Notes under the pieces: model-generated
Told to the model about the DNA's origin: nothing
Seen by the model: the letters and a program-made list of their open reading frames with translations, nothing else
Database searches by the model: none
Source of the DNA: Streptomyces sp. CT34
GTDB taxonomy: Bacteria > Actinomycetota > Actinomycetes > Streptomycetales > Streptomycetaceae
Reading direction: 5' to 3'
Length of the DNA stretch: 64,000 bases
NCBI RefSeq assembly: GCF_000805335.1
Contig: NZ_KN708638.1
Span: forward strand, 4,399,603 to 4,463,602
Made by a program: the position numbers and the translations under genes
Part shown: one piece after another, positions 55,983 through 62,454 of the stretch
How positions within the stretch are numbered: the first letter of the stretch is position 1
How the letters are laid out: every line of letters begins with the position of its first letter

Positions 55983-57022
55983 GCCAGGCACCCTCCCCGC
56001 GCCACAACGCCGGGCACCCCCCGGCCCCGGAAAGCGAGACGCGGGGCGAACCGGCCCCGGAAACCCGGCTGTTACGCCTCTACCCCGCGCACTACCGGCG
56101 CGAGCACGGCGAGGAGATCGCCACCATCTACGCCGAAGCCACCCAGGGCGCCACCAGGCCGGCCCGCCTCCGCGAAGCCGCCGACCTGACCGGCCACGCC
56201 CTGCGGGTGCGGCTGCGCCTGACCTCCACCGACCCGGCCGGCCGTTACCTGGCCGCCGCCGCGCCCTACGTCCTCGCCGTCGTGTGCGCCCCCGCCCTCT
56301 ACCGCCTGCTGAGGAATGCGGCCCACCCCGTGGTCCAGCAGAACGGGGCGTGGGCGTGGGCCGTAGGGACGGGCACCGGTCTGGCCCTGACCTCGGCGGT
56401 GCTGTGCGCGGCGGGAGGGCGGTGGGGTCCGGCGCGGATGCTCGCGGCGTTCGGTGTCGTGACCGAGGAGATCGCGCAGTGGGCGGGGATGGGGAGCTAC
56501 CTCGTCTACTACCACTGCGCCGACAGCCCGCCGGCCGTCCTCGTGAACATCCTCTGTCCCACGTGCGTCGTCCTGATCCTGCTGGCCTGCCCCGTTGATC
56601 TGCCCGCCGTCTCGCGCCGCGACCGGACGATGATCGCGGTCATGGCCGTGACGGTCTTCGCCACACAAGTGGCCGCGAGGTCCGGCTCCTTTCCCCAACT
56701 CACCGGGTGGGACATGCCAGGCGTCGGCGGGGTGCTGTGGTCCGTGGAAAGGCTGGCGCCCCCGGCTCTGCTCGCGGTCTTCCTCTTCGTCGCCCTGGCG
56801 CGCGGCGGCAGACGCGCCCTCCCCACGGCTGCCGGCGTGCTCACGGCAGCCGCGATCCTGGCCTGGCGCGACTTCGCGTCCCTCGGTTTCCTGCCGGACG
56901 ACGGCTTCATCGCCGCCTACCCCTTCGGCGCCGCCGTACTGGCGGCCATCGTCGTACGACTCCGACACCGCCTCCGTCTCCGTCCCCGACTCCGACGAAG
57001 AGGGCCGGCCGCCCGAGGGTGA
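55979..57022 (+). CDS. Integral membrane protein co-encoded with PadR
   Basis: 347 residues. A cytoplasmic N-terminus contains ETRLLRLYPAHYRREHGEEIATIYAEAT (~30-58), a segment often found in PadR-linked membrane proteins. About eight hydrophobic helices follow between residues 85 and 330 (e.g. YVLAVVCAPALYRLL, GTGLALTSAVLCAAGG, LVNILCPTCVVLILLACP, LLAVFLFVALA). Basic C-terminal tail. GTG start at 55979 overlaps the PadR stop. Specific function unknown. Confidence 0.8.
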   Translation: MSQAPSPRHNAGHPPAPESETRGEPAPETRLLRLYPAHYRREHGEEIATIYAEATQGATRPARLREAADLTGHALRVRLRLTSTDPAGRYLAAAAPYVLAVVCAPALYRLLRNAAHPVVQQNGAWAWAVGTGTGLALTSAVLCAAGGRWGPARMLAAFGVVTEEIAQWAGMGSYLVYYHCADSPPAVLVNILCPTCVVLILLACPVDLPAVSRRDRTMIAVMAVTVFATQVAARSGSFPQLTGWDMPGVGGVLWSVERLAPPALLAVFLFVALARGGRRALPTAAGVLTAAAILAWRDFASLGFLPDDGFIAAYPFGAAVLAAIVVRLRHRLRLRPRLRRRGPAARG

Positions 57023-57226
57023 TCACGCCGGTCGAGCGGTAGCTGCCGCCGCCGCGCTCGGATGCCCGCCGGGGGAGGCGGGCCCGTGCCGCCGGCGCAA
57101 CCGGCTGATGCGGCGCTACCCCGTAATGCGGCCATGACACGTGACCTGTGCCCCGTGACCTGTGCCGCATCGCCCTCAACCAGGGCCGCCCCGCGGCAAC
57201 CGAGACCAAAACGGAGACCACACAAC

Positions 57227-57265
57227 GACGAGGGCCCCGACCGGAATTCGGTCGGGGCCCTCGTC
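57227..57265 (-). terminator. Terminator of the original tRNA-Ser(GGA) locus
   Basis: Perfect 17-bp inverted repeat (57227-57243 with 57249-57265) around GAATT. On the minus strand it lies 18 bases downstream of the tRNA 3' end, where the terminator of the uninterrupted tRNA gene would be. Confidence 0.8.
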
Positions 57266-57283
57266 TGCCCTGCCGGGCGAGTG

Positions 57284-57336
57284 CGGAGGATACGAGATTC
57301 GAACTCGTGAGGGGTTGCCCCCAACACGCTTTCCAA
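57284..57336 (-). other. Attachment site: 3' half of tRNA-Ser(GGA) at the left end of an integrated element
   Basis: On the minus strand 57336 to 57284 reads as a serine tRNA from the anticodon loop (TTGGAAA, anticodon GGA) through the GCGTG stem strand, long variable arm, T-arm (ACGAG-TTCGAAT-CTCGT) and acceptor strand ATCCTCC with discriminator G; CCA is not encoded. The 5' half is absent: right of 57336 the sequence no longer pairs. Tyrosine-recombinase elements that use tRNA 3' ends leave this arrangement. The intact tRNA should lie at the far right end of the element. Confidence 0.88.
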
Positions 57337-57558
57337 CTGTGCATCCTGCCGTGCGTGGTGGTTCACCGGCGTTCACTTGGCAGGTCAGACGGGCGTGCGC
57401 ACGGTGGTGAACGGCAGCGTTCAGCGGCGAACTGGACAACAACCAGGACAATGCGGAGAGCTACGCAGTCTCGATCTCATCTCCACGGCATCGGCGGCTA
57501 CTTGTGCTGTAGAACGGGACACCGGAGACGCTGCCGGATCTGCAACGCCTGCCACTCG
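57337..57558. other. Gap between attachment site and HEPN gene
   Basis: 222 bases with no gene; moderate GC. No direct repeats of integrase arm type could be confirmed by eye. Confidence 0.4.
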
Positions 57559-58464
57559 TCATGGCTGGTTTGCCACGTAGCGGGTATTAATCGCTGTATT
57601 GCATTTGAGGCAGTATTCGGCCCTATCGACAATGGTGATTTCCTCGTATTCGGTGACTTCCTTGCCGAGCGTCCAAGTGGAACTGTATATATCAAGAAGG
57701 AATGTGACCCGCCCGCAGATTCGGCATCGATTTTCTGCCTCTTCTATCTTCTCGGGTGTCAGTGCCCCCAGGGGGCTGATGCCTGCGTTGGGCCAGAAAC
57801 TGTGGCAGAAGCGACATTTAGCGCTTTTTATGTCGTCAAGGACTAGGGATATTCTGCCGCATGCCGGGCACGGAGCGACGAAGTCGTTCTCCGTCAAGTC
57901 CTTGGTTACGCGCTTGAAACGTTTATCTACCAGTTCCTCTACGCGGTGGAGATTCTTTCTGATCTCGTCTACGCGGTTGTGGTAATCGTCAAACTCTTCA
58001 CTGTCCGGCTCCGGCCCGATCCAGCCGACAATGAAGTCTACGAGGAAATCGAGAACATCGACCGCAACTGCCCGGACGGCGTTCGAGGACTCCAGCCTCG
58101 CGCCGTAATGCTGTAGCTGGTTCCTGTGCCTGGAAAGCCTCTTGATGCGCCCCTTTGCCTTCTCCGAAATTGGGATTTCGGAGATCTTTTCGAGGCGCTC
58201 GATCGCCCCTTCGAGGGTGCAACTTTCGAAATCTCCTCGATCGTAACTCTCTCGACTGGCGAGCCCTGGATTCTTGAAGATTAGACTCCAGTGCTCTTCG
58301 ACTAGTCTTACTTTGAGAAGGACTTCGGCTGCGGCCTGCAAGTGCAATACGCCGTACTTTAGGGAATTCTCCTCCTCGTCGTCAGCGAGTTGCTCTACGG
58401 CGCTTGCTAGGTAATCCATACCGTTCAAGATGGGGGGAAAGTGAAACCCCTGATCGCTTGCCAT
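57559..58464 (-). CDS. HEPN-like domain protein with C-terminal zinc ribbons
   Basis: 301 residues with AT-rich codon use unlike the chromosome. The N-terminal ~150 residues are helical (YGVLHLQAAAEVLLKVRLVEEHW...) and contain RNQLQH at residues 114-119, the R-x4-H motif of HEPN ribonucleases, inside KRLSRHRNQLQHYG. After a linker helix there are eight Cys in four pairs: CPAC (199-202), CRFC (217-220), CRIC (247-250) and CLKC (285-288), fitting two zinc ribbons. HEPN proteins often serve as RNA-cleaving effectors in defence or toxin systems. It is cargo beside the attachment site. Start is the ATG at 58462-58464. Family not identified. Confidence 0.65.
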   Translation of the reverse strand: MASDQGFHFPPILNGMDYLASAVEQLADDEEENSLKYGVLHLQAAAEVLLKVRLVEEHWSLIFKNPGLASRESYDRGDFESCTLEGAIERLEKISEIPISEKAKGRIKRLSRHRNQLQHYGARLESSNAVRAVAVDVLDFLVDFIVGWIGPEPDSEEFDDYHNRVDEIRKNLHRVEELVDKRFKRVTKDLTENDFVAPCPACGRISLVLDDIKSAKCRFCHSFWPNAGISPLGALTPEKIEEAENRCRICGRVTFLLDIYSSTWTLGKEVTEYEEITIVDRAEYCLKCNTAINTRYVANQP

Positions 58465-58698
58465 CTAATGAACTGCCCCCTTGCTTGCAGAGACCGTTAG
58501 AGGTCGCATAGTGACGTCACAAGAGGATGCCACTCATCATGCCGAGGGGTGTCCCTTTTTCGCTGATGGCCAGCAGTACAGACCACCTCAACCCGAGCGG
58601 AGCGGGGGCGTTCCGGCCCCTGTCCCGCGGCAACCTGCCGGGGTCTGCGCTGGGACCAACAAGATAAAGACAACGAGCGGTACGCCGTGCGGCATGGC

Positions 58699-59127
58699 TC
58701 AGGCGGATTCGAGCAGGTGGCGACCGTCATGGGCGCGTACATGGGGCGCTGTCGTGGCGCCCAGGGCGTCCAGCACGCGCACCGCGTAGACCTCGCCCAT
58801 CCACTTCTCGACTTCGTCGGGGGTGAGCCATTCCACGGCCGTCGATTCACTCGACGTCCGCTCCGTACCGGCGACCGGCCGGCAACGGAAGACGAGAGCC
58901 ACGATGCCCCGGCTCATGTTCTTGTAGACGCCGGTCAGGCGCTCCACCGAGACGCGGATGCCCGTTTCTTCCAGCACCTCCCGCACGGCACCGTCCTCCG
59001 GACGTTCGTCCAGTTCAAGGACCCCGCCGGGAGGTTCCCACGTGCCGTTGTCCGCGCGCTGGATCGCCAGGACGCGGCCGTCGTCACGTACGACCACGCC
59101 AGCGACCGAGACCGAGTGAAGCGGCAT
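58699..59127 (-). CDS. Nudix hydrolase
   Basis: 142 residues. Complete Nudix box: G-V-L-E-L-D-E-(x7)-REVLEETGI (~residues 35-57), preceded by WEPPGG. The fold hydrolyses nucleoside diphosphate-linked compounds; the substrate is not predictable. Nudix genes are regular members of pSAM2-like elements, next to the KorSA regulator, and this one is divergent from such a gene with 57 bp between starts. Start is the ATG at 59125-59127. Confidence 0.93.
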   Translation of the reverse strand: MPLHSVSVAGVVVRDDGRVLAIQRADNGTWEPPGGVLELDERPEDGAVREVLEETGIRVSVERLTGVYKNMSRGIVALVFRCRPVAGTERTSSESTAVEWLTPDEVEKWMGEVYAVRVLDALGATTAPHVRAHDGRHLLESA

Positions 59128-59150
59128 TGGCGGCCCTCCGGGTAGCGTTG

Positions 59151-59165
59151 CTTATGTACAGGAGC
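59151..59165. promoter_or_regulatory. Candidate GntR (KorSA-type) operator in the Nudix/GntR promoter
   Basis: CTTATGTACAGGAGC in the 57-bp divergent promoter resembles CTTACATGTAGCTCC in the control region at 60041. Both carry a TGTACA/ACATGT core. Probable autoregulation site. Confidence 0.45.
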
Positions 59166-59184
59166 TTAGGAGGAACAGTAGGAC

Positions 59185-59961
59185 ATGCCCACGTCGTCCA
59201 GAGACTCGGGAAAGCCAAAGTACCTACAGATCGCTGATGACCTGGTCCAGCGAATCAAGGGAAAGGACCTTGCCCCGGGGGATCAGGTAGACAGCGAAAC
59301 GGACCTCATGAAGAAGTACGCCGCTTCTCAGGGCACGGTTCGCAAGGCGTTCGCCGAGCTGCGCGCTACGGGCCTCATCGAGACGCGGCACGGCAAGGGG
59401 TCGTACGTGAAGCGGCGCCCTCCGGTGCGCCGAAAGTCCTCGGACCGGTTCCGGCGGTCGCACCGGACGGCAGGTAAGGCTGCGTACCTCGCTGAGGCGG
59501 AGCAGGCGGGCAGTACGCCGAGCGTGAGTGTCCTGTACGTCGGCCCCGTCGAAGCGCCGGAAGAGATCGCGGAGAGGCTGTCGGTTCCGGCCGGAGAGAA
59601 GGTGCTGGCGCGCCGCCGCCTCTACTTCAGCGACGGCACCCCGACTGAGGAAGCCACCTCATACCTCCCGTGGGACATCGCCAAGGACATCCCGGAACTG
59701 TTCGAGGAGAACCCTGGCGGTGGCGGCATCTACGCCCGGCTGGAGGAGCACGGCCACACGCTGAAGGAGCTGACGGAGACGGTCCGCGTCCGTCTGGCGA
59801 CGAAGCAGGAGGTCGCCGCACTGAGCCTCAGCCCCGGTTCGCCCATCATCCACCTGACTCGGAACGCGGAATCTGAAGCGGGCCGGGTCGTCGAGGTCTG
59901 CGACACCTTCATGGCCGCTGACCAGTTCGTTTTGGAGTACCGGATCCCTGCGGGCGACTGA
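59185..59961 (+). CDS. GntR-family regulator with UTRA domain (KorSA-like)
   Basis: 258 residues. HTH: KPKYLQIADDLVQRIKGKDLAPGDQVDSETDLMKKYAASQGTVRKAFAELRATGLIETRHGKGSYVKRR (~10-77). UTRA: ~105-250 (VGPVEAPEEIAERLSVPAGEKVLARRRLYFSDGTPTEEATSYLPWDIAKDIPEL...LTETVRVRLATKQEVAALSLSPGSPIIHLTR). In pSAM2-type elements this repressor silences transfer/replication activators. ATG at 59185 with TTAGGAGG. Candidate operators lie in its own promoter and in the palindrome cluster at 60015-60081. Confidence 0.9.
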   Translation: MPTSSRDSGKPKYLQIADDLVQRIKGKDLAPGDQVDSETDLMKKYAASQGTVRKAFAELRATGLIETRHGKGSYVKRRPPVRRKSSDRFRRSHRTAGKAAYLAEAEQAGSTPSVSVLYVGPVEAPEEIAERLSVPAGEKVLARRRLYFSDGTPTEEATSYLPWDIAKDIPELFEENPGGGGIYARLEEHGHTLKELTETVRVRLATKQEVAALSLSPGSPIIHLTRNAESEAGRVVEVCDTFMAADQFVLEYRIPAGD

Positions 59962-60014
59962 GCGGCCCACCCCCTGAGCCCTGGCCCGCCGCGCGAATTT
60001 CGCGCGGCGGGTTG

Positions 60015-60081
60015 ACTCATGTATATGAGTTGGGCACTCTCTTACATGTAGCTCCTGCACATGAGTGCAAGAGTGCAGGAG
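60015..60081. promoter_or_regulatory. Cluster of palindromes downstream of the GntR gene
   Basis: Four overlapping dyads in 67 bp: ACTCATGTATATGAGT (60015-60030, perfect), TACATGTA (60043-60050), TGCACATGAGTGCA (60056-60069), and CTCCTGCAC (60052-60060) with GTGCAGGAG (60073-60081). GCACTCT (60034-60040) and AGAGTGC (60070-60076) add a further pair. It is AT-richer than its flanks. Probably repressor-controlled promoter DNA for the rightward operon. Confidence 0.65.
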
Positions 60082-60123
60082 TCGCTGCGTACGGGCCTTC
60101 TTTGGCCTGCACAAATGCACGAC

Positions 60124-60192
60124 CAAAGGGCCCTGCTTCGGCGGGGTCATGAGGCCCCGCTTCGGCGGGGGCGAGGGACCCCGGGCCCTTTG
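60124..60192 (+). ncRNA. Branched RNA-like structure with two UUCG hairpins
   Basis: Outer stem CAAAGGGCCC (60124-60133) with GGGCCCTTTG (60183-60192). Inside are two short hairpins with TTCG tetraloops: CCCTGC-TTCG-GCGGGG (60131-60146, which shares CCC with the outer stem) and CCCCGC-TTCG-GCGGGG (60155-60170). C(UUCG)G loops are exceptionally stable in RNA. No frame crosses it. It may be a terminator/attenuator or a structured RNA. Confidence 0.55.
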
Positions 60193-60240
60193 CATCCGGG
60201 AGGGCTTAGACCGAAAGGTCACGTCTCCATATGCCTGAAA

Positions 60241-60347
60241 CGGGAGCTCGCTCCCGAAGGAGACACCGCATCACCGCCCCGATGGTCGTAGGCAGGGTTC
60301 GACTCCCTGCCGGGGCACTCGGCCGGCCGCTTCTTGCGGTTCCGGCC
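60241..60347 (+). ncRNA. tRNA-like and hairpin structures in the leader
   Basis: CGGGAGC-TC-GCTCCCG (60241-60256) is followed by a tRNA-T-arm-like hairpin (60291-60311: 7-bp stem, TTCGACT loop). An acceptor-like stem GCCCC/GGGGC (60276-60280 with 60312-60316) encloses it. Then GGCCGG-CCGC-TTCTT-GCGG-TT-CCGGCC (60321-60347). No anticodon or D-arm is present, so it is not a normal tRNA. Confidence 0.5.
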
Positions 60348-60356
60348 CTCACACCC

Positions 60357-60425
60357 GGCGCGGCGGCACTCCCGGACAAGGACAGCCCGCCGCGCCCGGT
60401 CTCTCTATCCCGACGCAGTCAGGAG
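60357..60425 (+). promoter_or_regulatory. Leader hairpin element, copy 1
   Basis: Stem GGCGCGGCGG (60357-60366) with CCGCCGCGCC (60387-60396), loop cactcccggacaaggacagc (60367-60386), then ATCCCGACG (60407-60415) and the ribosome binding site AGGAG (60421-60425) of the 60433 gene. Copy 2 has the same loop and box but a different stem. Confidence 0.7.
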
Positions 60426-60432
60426 TTCTTCC

Positions 60433-61245
60433 ATGACCGAGCGCACGATCCCCGTGGACGCCATCGGCCCGATCGCCCTGGACCTGGCGATGAACGCGGG
60501 CAGCATCCGCGTCGCCGTCGTCCCGGAGCTGAAGCAGGCGCGCGTGGTGCTGAAGACCGAGGCCACCTGCGGCCCGTCTGCCGACGCGATCCGTGACACC
60601 GCCGTGAACCTCACCGGGCAGAACCTCAGGGTCCGCGTCCCGGACGTGGCCGGCGGCATGAGCGGCAGCACCACCATCCGCATGGGCGGCAACACCATGA
60701 CGTTCTCCGGCGGCAGCGGAGTGCAGATCGTGGGTGGCAACGTCTACGTCTCCGGCAACGGCGGCGGCAAGGTCTTCATCAACGGCCGCGAGGTCACCGC
60801 CACCGGCCCCGCCGGAGACGCTGCCACCCCGATCACCGCCGAAGTCCACCTGCCCGCCAAGTCCGTGGCGCTGATCAGCACGCACACCGCCGACACCGTC
60901 ATCACGGGCACGCTGGCCCGGCTGGAGTACGACGGCACCTCCGGGTCCCTGGTCGCTGACCGCGTCGGCGACCTGGACGTCACGGCCACCAGCGGCAGCG
61001 TCATCGTCAACGAGGTCACCGGCCCGCTGGACGCCAACCTCACCTCCGGCAACCTCGGCATCGGCGCCTACAGCGGCCACGACGCCCGGCTGAACCTCAC
61101 CTCCGGCAACGTCCGGATGGCCGCGACGGTACAGGCCACCGGCCGCCTCACAGTCAACGCCACCTCGGGCTGCGCGCGCATCACGGGCGCGGCGCACCTG
61201 AACGTCCGCCGCCGGGTCACCAGCGGCTACGTCCAGATCAGCTAG
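60433..61245 (+). CDS. DUF4097-like beta-repeat protein of the element
   Basis: 270 residues, no signal peptide or membrane helix. The first ~75 residues (TERTIPVDAIGPIALDLAMNAGSIRVAVVPELKQARVVLKTEA) precede a Gly-rich stretch (MSGSTTIRMGGNTMTFSGGSGVQIVGGNVYVSGNGGGKVFI). The C-terminal half has repeats of the type LTSGNLGIGAYSGHDARLNLTSGNVRMAA and TSGSVIVNEVTG, the right-handed beta-repeat of DUF4097/adhesin-like proteins. ATG at 60433 with AGGAG. The leader carries copy 1 of the hairpin element. It is first in the rightward operon; role unknown. Confidence 0.75.
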   Translation: MTERTIPVDAIGPIALDLAMNAGSIRVAVVPELKQARVVLKTEATCGPSADAIRDTAVNLTGQNLRVRVPDVAGGMSGSTTIRMGGNTMTFSGGSGVQIVGGNVYVSGNGGGKVFINGREVTATGPAGDAATPITAEVHLPAKSVALISTHTADTVITGTLARLEYDGTSGSLVADRVGDLDVTATSGSVIVNEVTGPLDANLTSGNLGIGAYSGHDARLNLTSGNVRMAATVQATGRLTVNATSGCARITGAAHLNVRRRVTSGYVQIS

Positions 61246-61294
61246 CCCCCCTCCCGCGCTGCCCGCCCCTTCTCCCGGACAGGAGTCCGCCACC

Positions 61295-61744
61295 GTGGAC
61301 GCTGCCACCTTCGCCGCCGTCTTCATCGCCCTGTACGTCGCCCACAGCGTGGGTGACCACTGGGTGCAGACCTCACACCAGTCCGCGCACAAGGGTCGTC
61401 CTGACTGGGTCGGCCGTCTCGCGGACGCCCGGCATGTCGCCACTCTGACGCTCACCAAGCTGGCTGTCCTCGTCCCGGCCGCCGCGCTGCTGGGGCTGTC
61501 CCTGTCGGTGCTCGGCGTCGTCGCCGGGCTTGGCATCGACGCCGTCACGCACTGGTGGGCCGACCGGCGCAGCACGCTCGCGTGGCTGGCCAAGGTGACC
61601 GGCAAGGGCGAGTTCTACCGGCTCGGTGCTCCGCGCGCCGGCCATGACGACAACCCGCACATCGGCACCGGCGCGTACGCGCTTGACCAGTCTTTCCACC
61701 ACCTGTGGCTGCTGGTCGCCGCGCTGGTTATCGCCACCGTCTGA
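61295..61744 (+). CDS. DUF3307-like membrane protein of the element
   Basis: 149 residues, about three or four hydrophobic helices: FAAVFIALYVAHSVGDHWVQT (~5-25), LTLTKLAVLVPAAALLGLSLSVLGVVAGLGIDAVTHWWADRRS (~50-92) and HHLWLLVAALVIATV at the C-terminus. The HSVGDHWVQT and GIDAVTHWWADRR segments resemble DUF3307. GTG at 61295 with CAGGAG. A CTCCCGGACA match to the leader loop lies at 61273-61282. Membrane spread/transfer accessory role is inferred from the location only. Confidence 0.7.
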   Translation: MDAATFAAVFIALYVAHSVGDHWVQTSHQSAHKGRPDWVGRLADARHVATLTLTKLAVLVPAAALLGLSLSVLGVVAGLGIDAVTHWWADRRSTLAWLAKVTGKGEFYRLGAPRAGHDDNPHIGTGAYALDQSFHHLWLLVAALVIATV

Positions 61745-61758
61745 AGTCCTGGTTCTTC

Positions 61759-61828
61759 GCGGGGCGGTTGCACTCCCGGACAAGGACAGCCGACCGCCCC
61801 GCGCCATCCCGACGTACCTGACAAGGAG
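61759..61828 (+). promoter_or_regulatory. Leader hairpin element, copy 2
   Basis: Stem GCGGGGCGGTTG (61759-61770) with CGACCGCCCCGC (61791-61802; one G-T pair), loop cactcccggacaaggacagc (61771-61790) identical to copy 1, then ATCCCGACG (61806-61814) and AAGGAG (61823-61828) before the 61838 gene. The stem differs from copy 1 yet is fully paired. Confidence 0.7.
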
Positions 61829-61837
61829 AGATCCACC

Positions 61838-62134
61838 ATGCGCATGCGCACTTTCGTCGCCGGTCAAGAGGCCGCAGACGAGGCGGAGTTCGTTGAGCTG
61901 GCGCTCGGCATCGATGTCGATCTGTTCCGCGGCCCGCTGGAGAAGGAGACGGCCGAGGAACGGCGCGCTCGCCGGGACGTGGCTCGCGAAGTCCTGCGGG
62001 ACCTGCGGGAGTCGGCGGAGGCCGGTGACGAGGTCGCCGGTTGGGACGCCCTTTACGCCGACGCGCTGACCCGCACGGTGCCGTTCATGCGAGCCGCTCG
62101 CGGCGAGCGGGCGGGGACGGGGGCAGCGGCATGA
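61838..62134 (+). CDS. Hypothetical small acidic protein of the element
   Basis: 98 residues: MRMRTFVAGQEAADEAEFVELALGIDVDLFRGPLEKETAEERRARRDVAREVLRDLRESAEAGDEVAGWDALYADALTRTVPFMRAARG. Entirely helical, highly charged. ATG at 61838, AAGGAGAG upstream, leader element copy 2 in front. Stop overlaps the next start (ATGA). Family not recognised; probably part of a transfer/spread operon. Confidence 0.75.
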   Translation: MRMRTFVAGQEAADEAEFVELALGIDVDLFRGPLEKETAEERRARRDVAREVLRDLRESAEAGDEVAGWDALYADALTRTVPFMRAARGERAGTGAAA

Positions 62135-62454
62135 CCGCGCTGACCATGAAAGACCTCGCCGCGCCGTTGCATGCGCTGCGGCTGCTGGCTTGGGATTTTC
62201 CCGGCCTGCCCGCCATGGACGTGGTGATGTCCACAGTCGTCCCGAACGAGCTGGAGTTGGCCAGTCACGACGACTTCGGGGCGTTCGAAGCATGGCGTGA
62301 GGCTCTCGGCATCCTTCCCGAGTCGGTGACGTGCCGGGAGCAGGGTGCGGGACGGACGCGGGTACTGCGCGCGGCGGTCGACTTCGATGGCGTCCGCTTG
62401 ACCTTGATCGGCTTCAGCGCCGTGCCCAACGGGTCGGGGGAGGAGACGCCGTGA
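62131..62454 (+). CDS. Hypothetical protein of the element
   Basis: 107 residues: MTALTMKDLAAPLHALRLLAWDFPGLPAMDVVMSTVVPNELELASHDDFGAFEAWREALGILPESVTCREQGAGRTRVLRAAVDFDGVRLTLIGFSAVPNG. Mixed alpha/beta; no recognised domain. Starts within the stop of the upstream gene (62131) and overlaps the SpdB-like start by 4 bp (GTGA), so three genes are translationally linked. Confidence 0.75.
   Translation: MTALTMKDLAAPLHALRLLAWDFPGLPAMDVVMSTVVPNELELASHDDFGAFEAWREALGILPESVTCREQGAGRTRVLRAAVDFDGVRLTLIGFSAVPNGSGEETP

Noticed and set aside
60276..60316. Complete tRNA gene
   Set aside because: Only T-arm and acceptor-like stems exist; no D-arm, anticodon arm or space for them.
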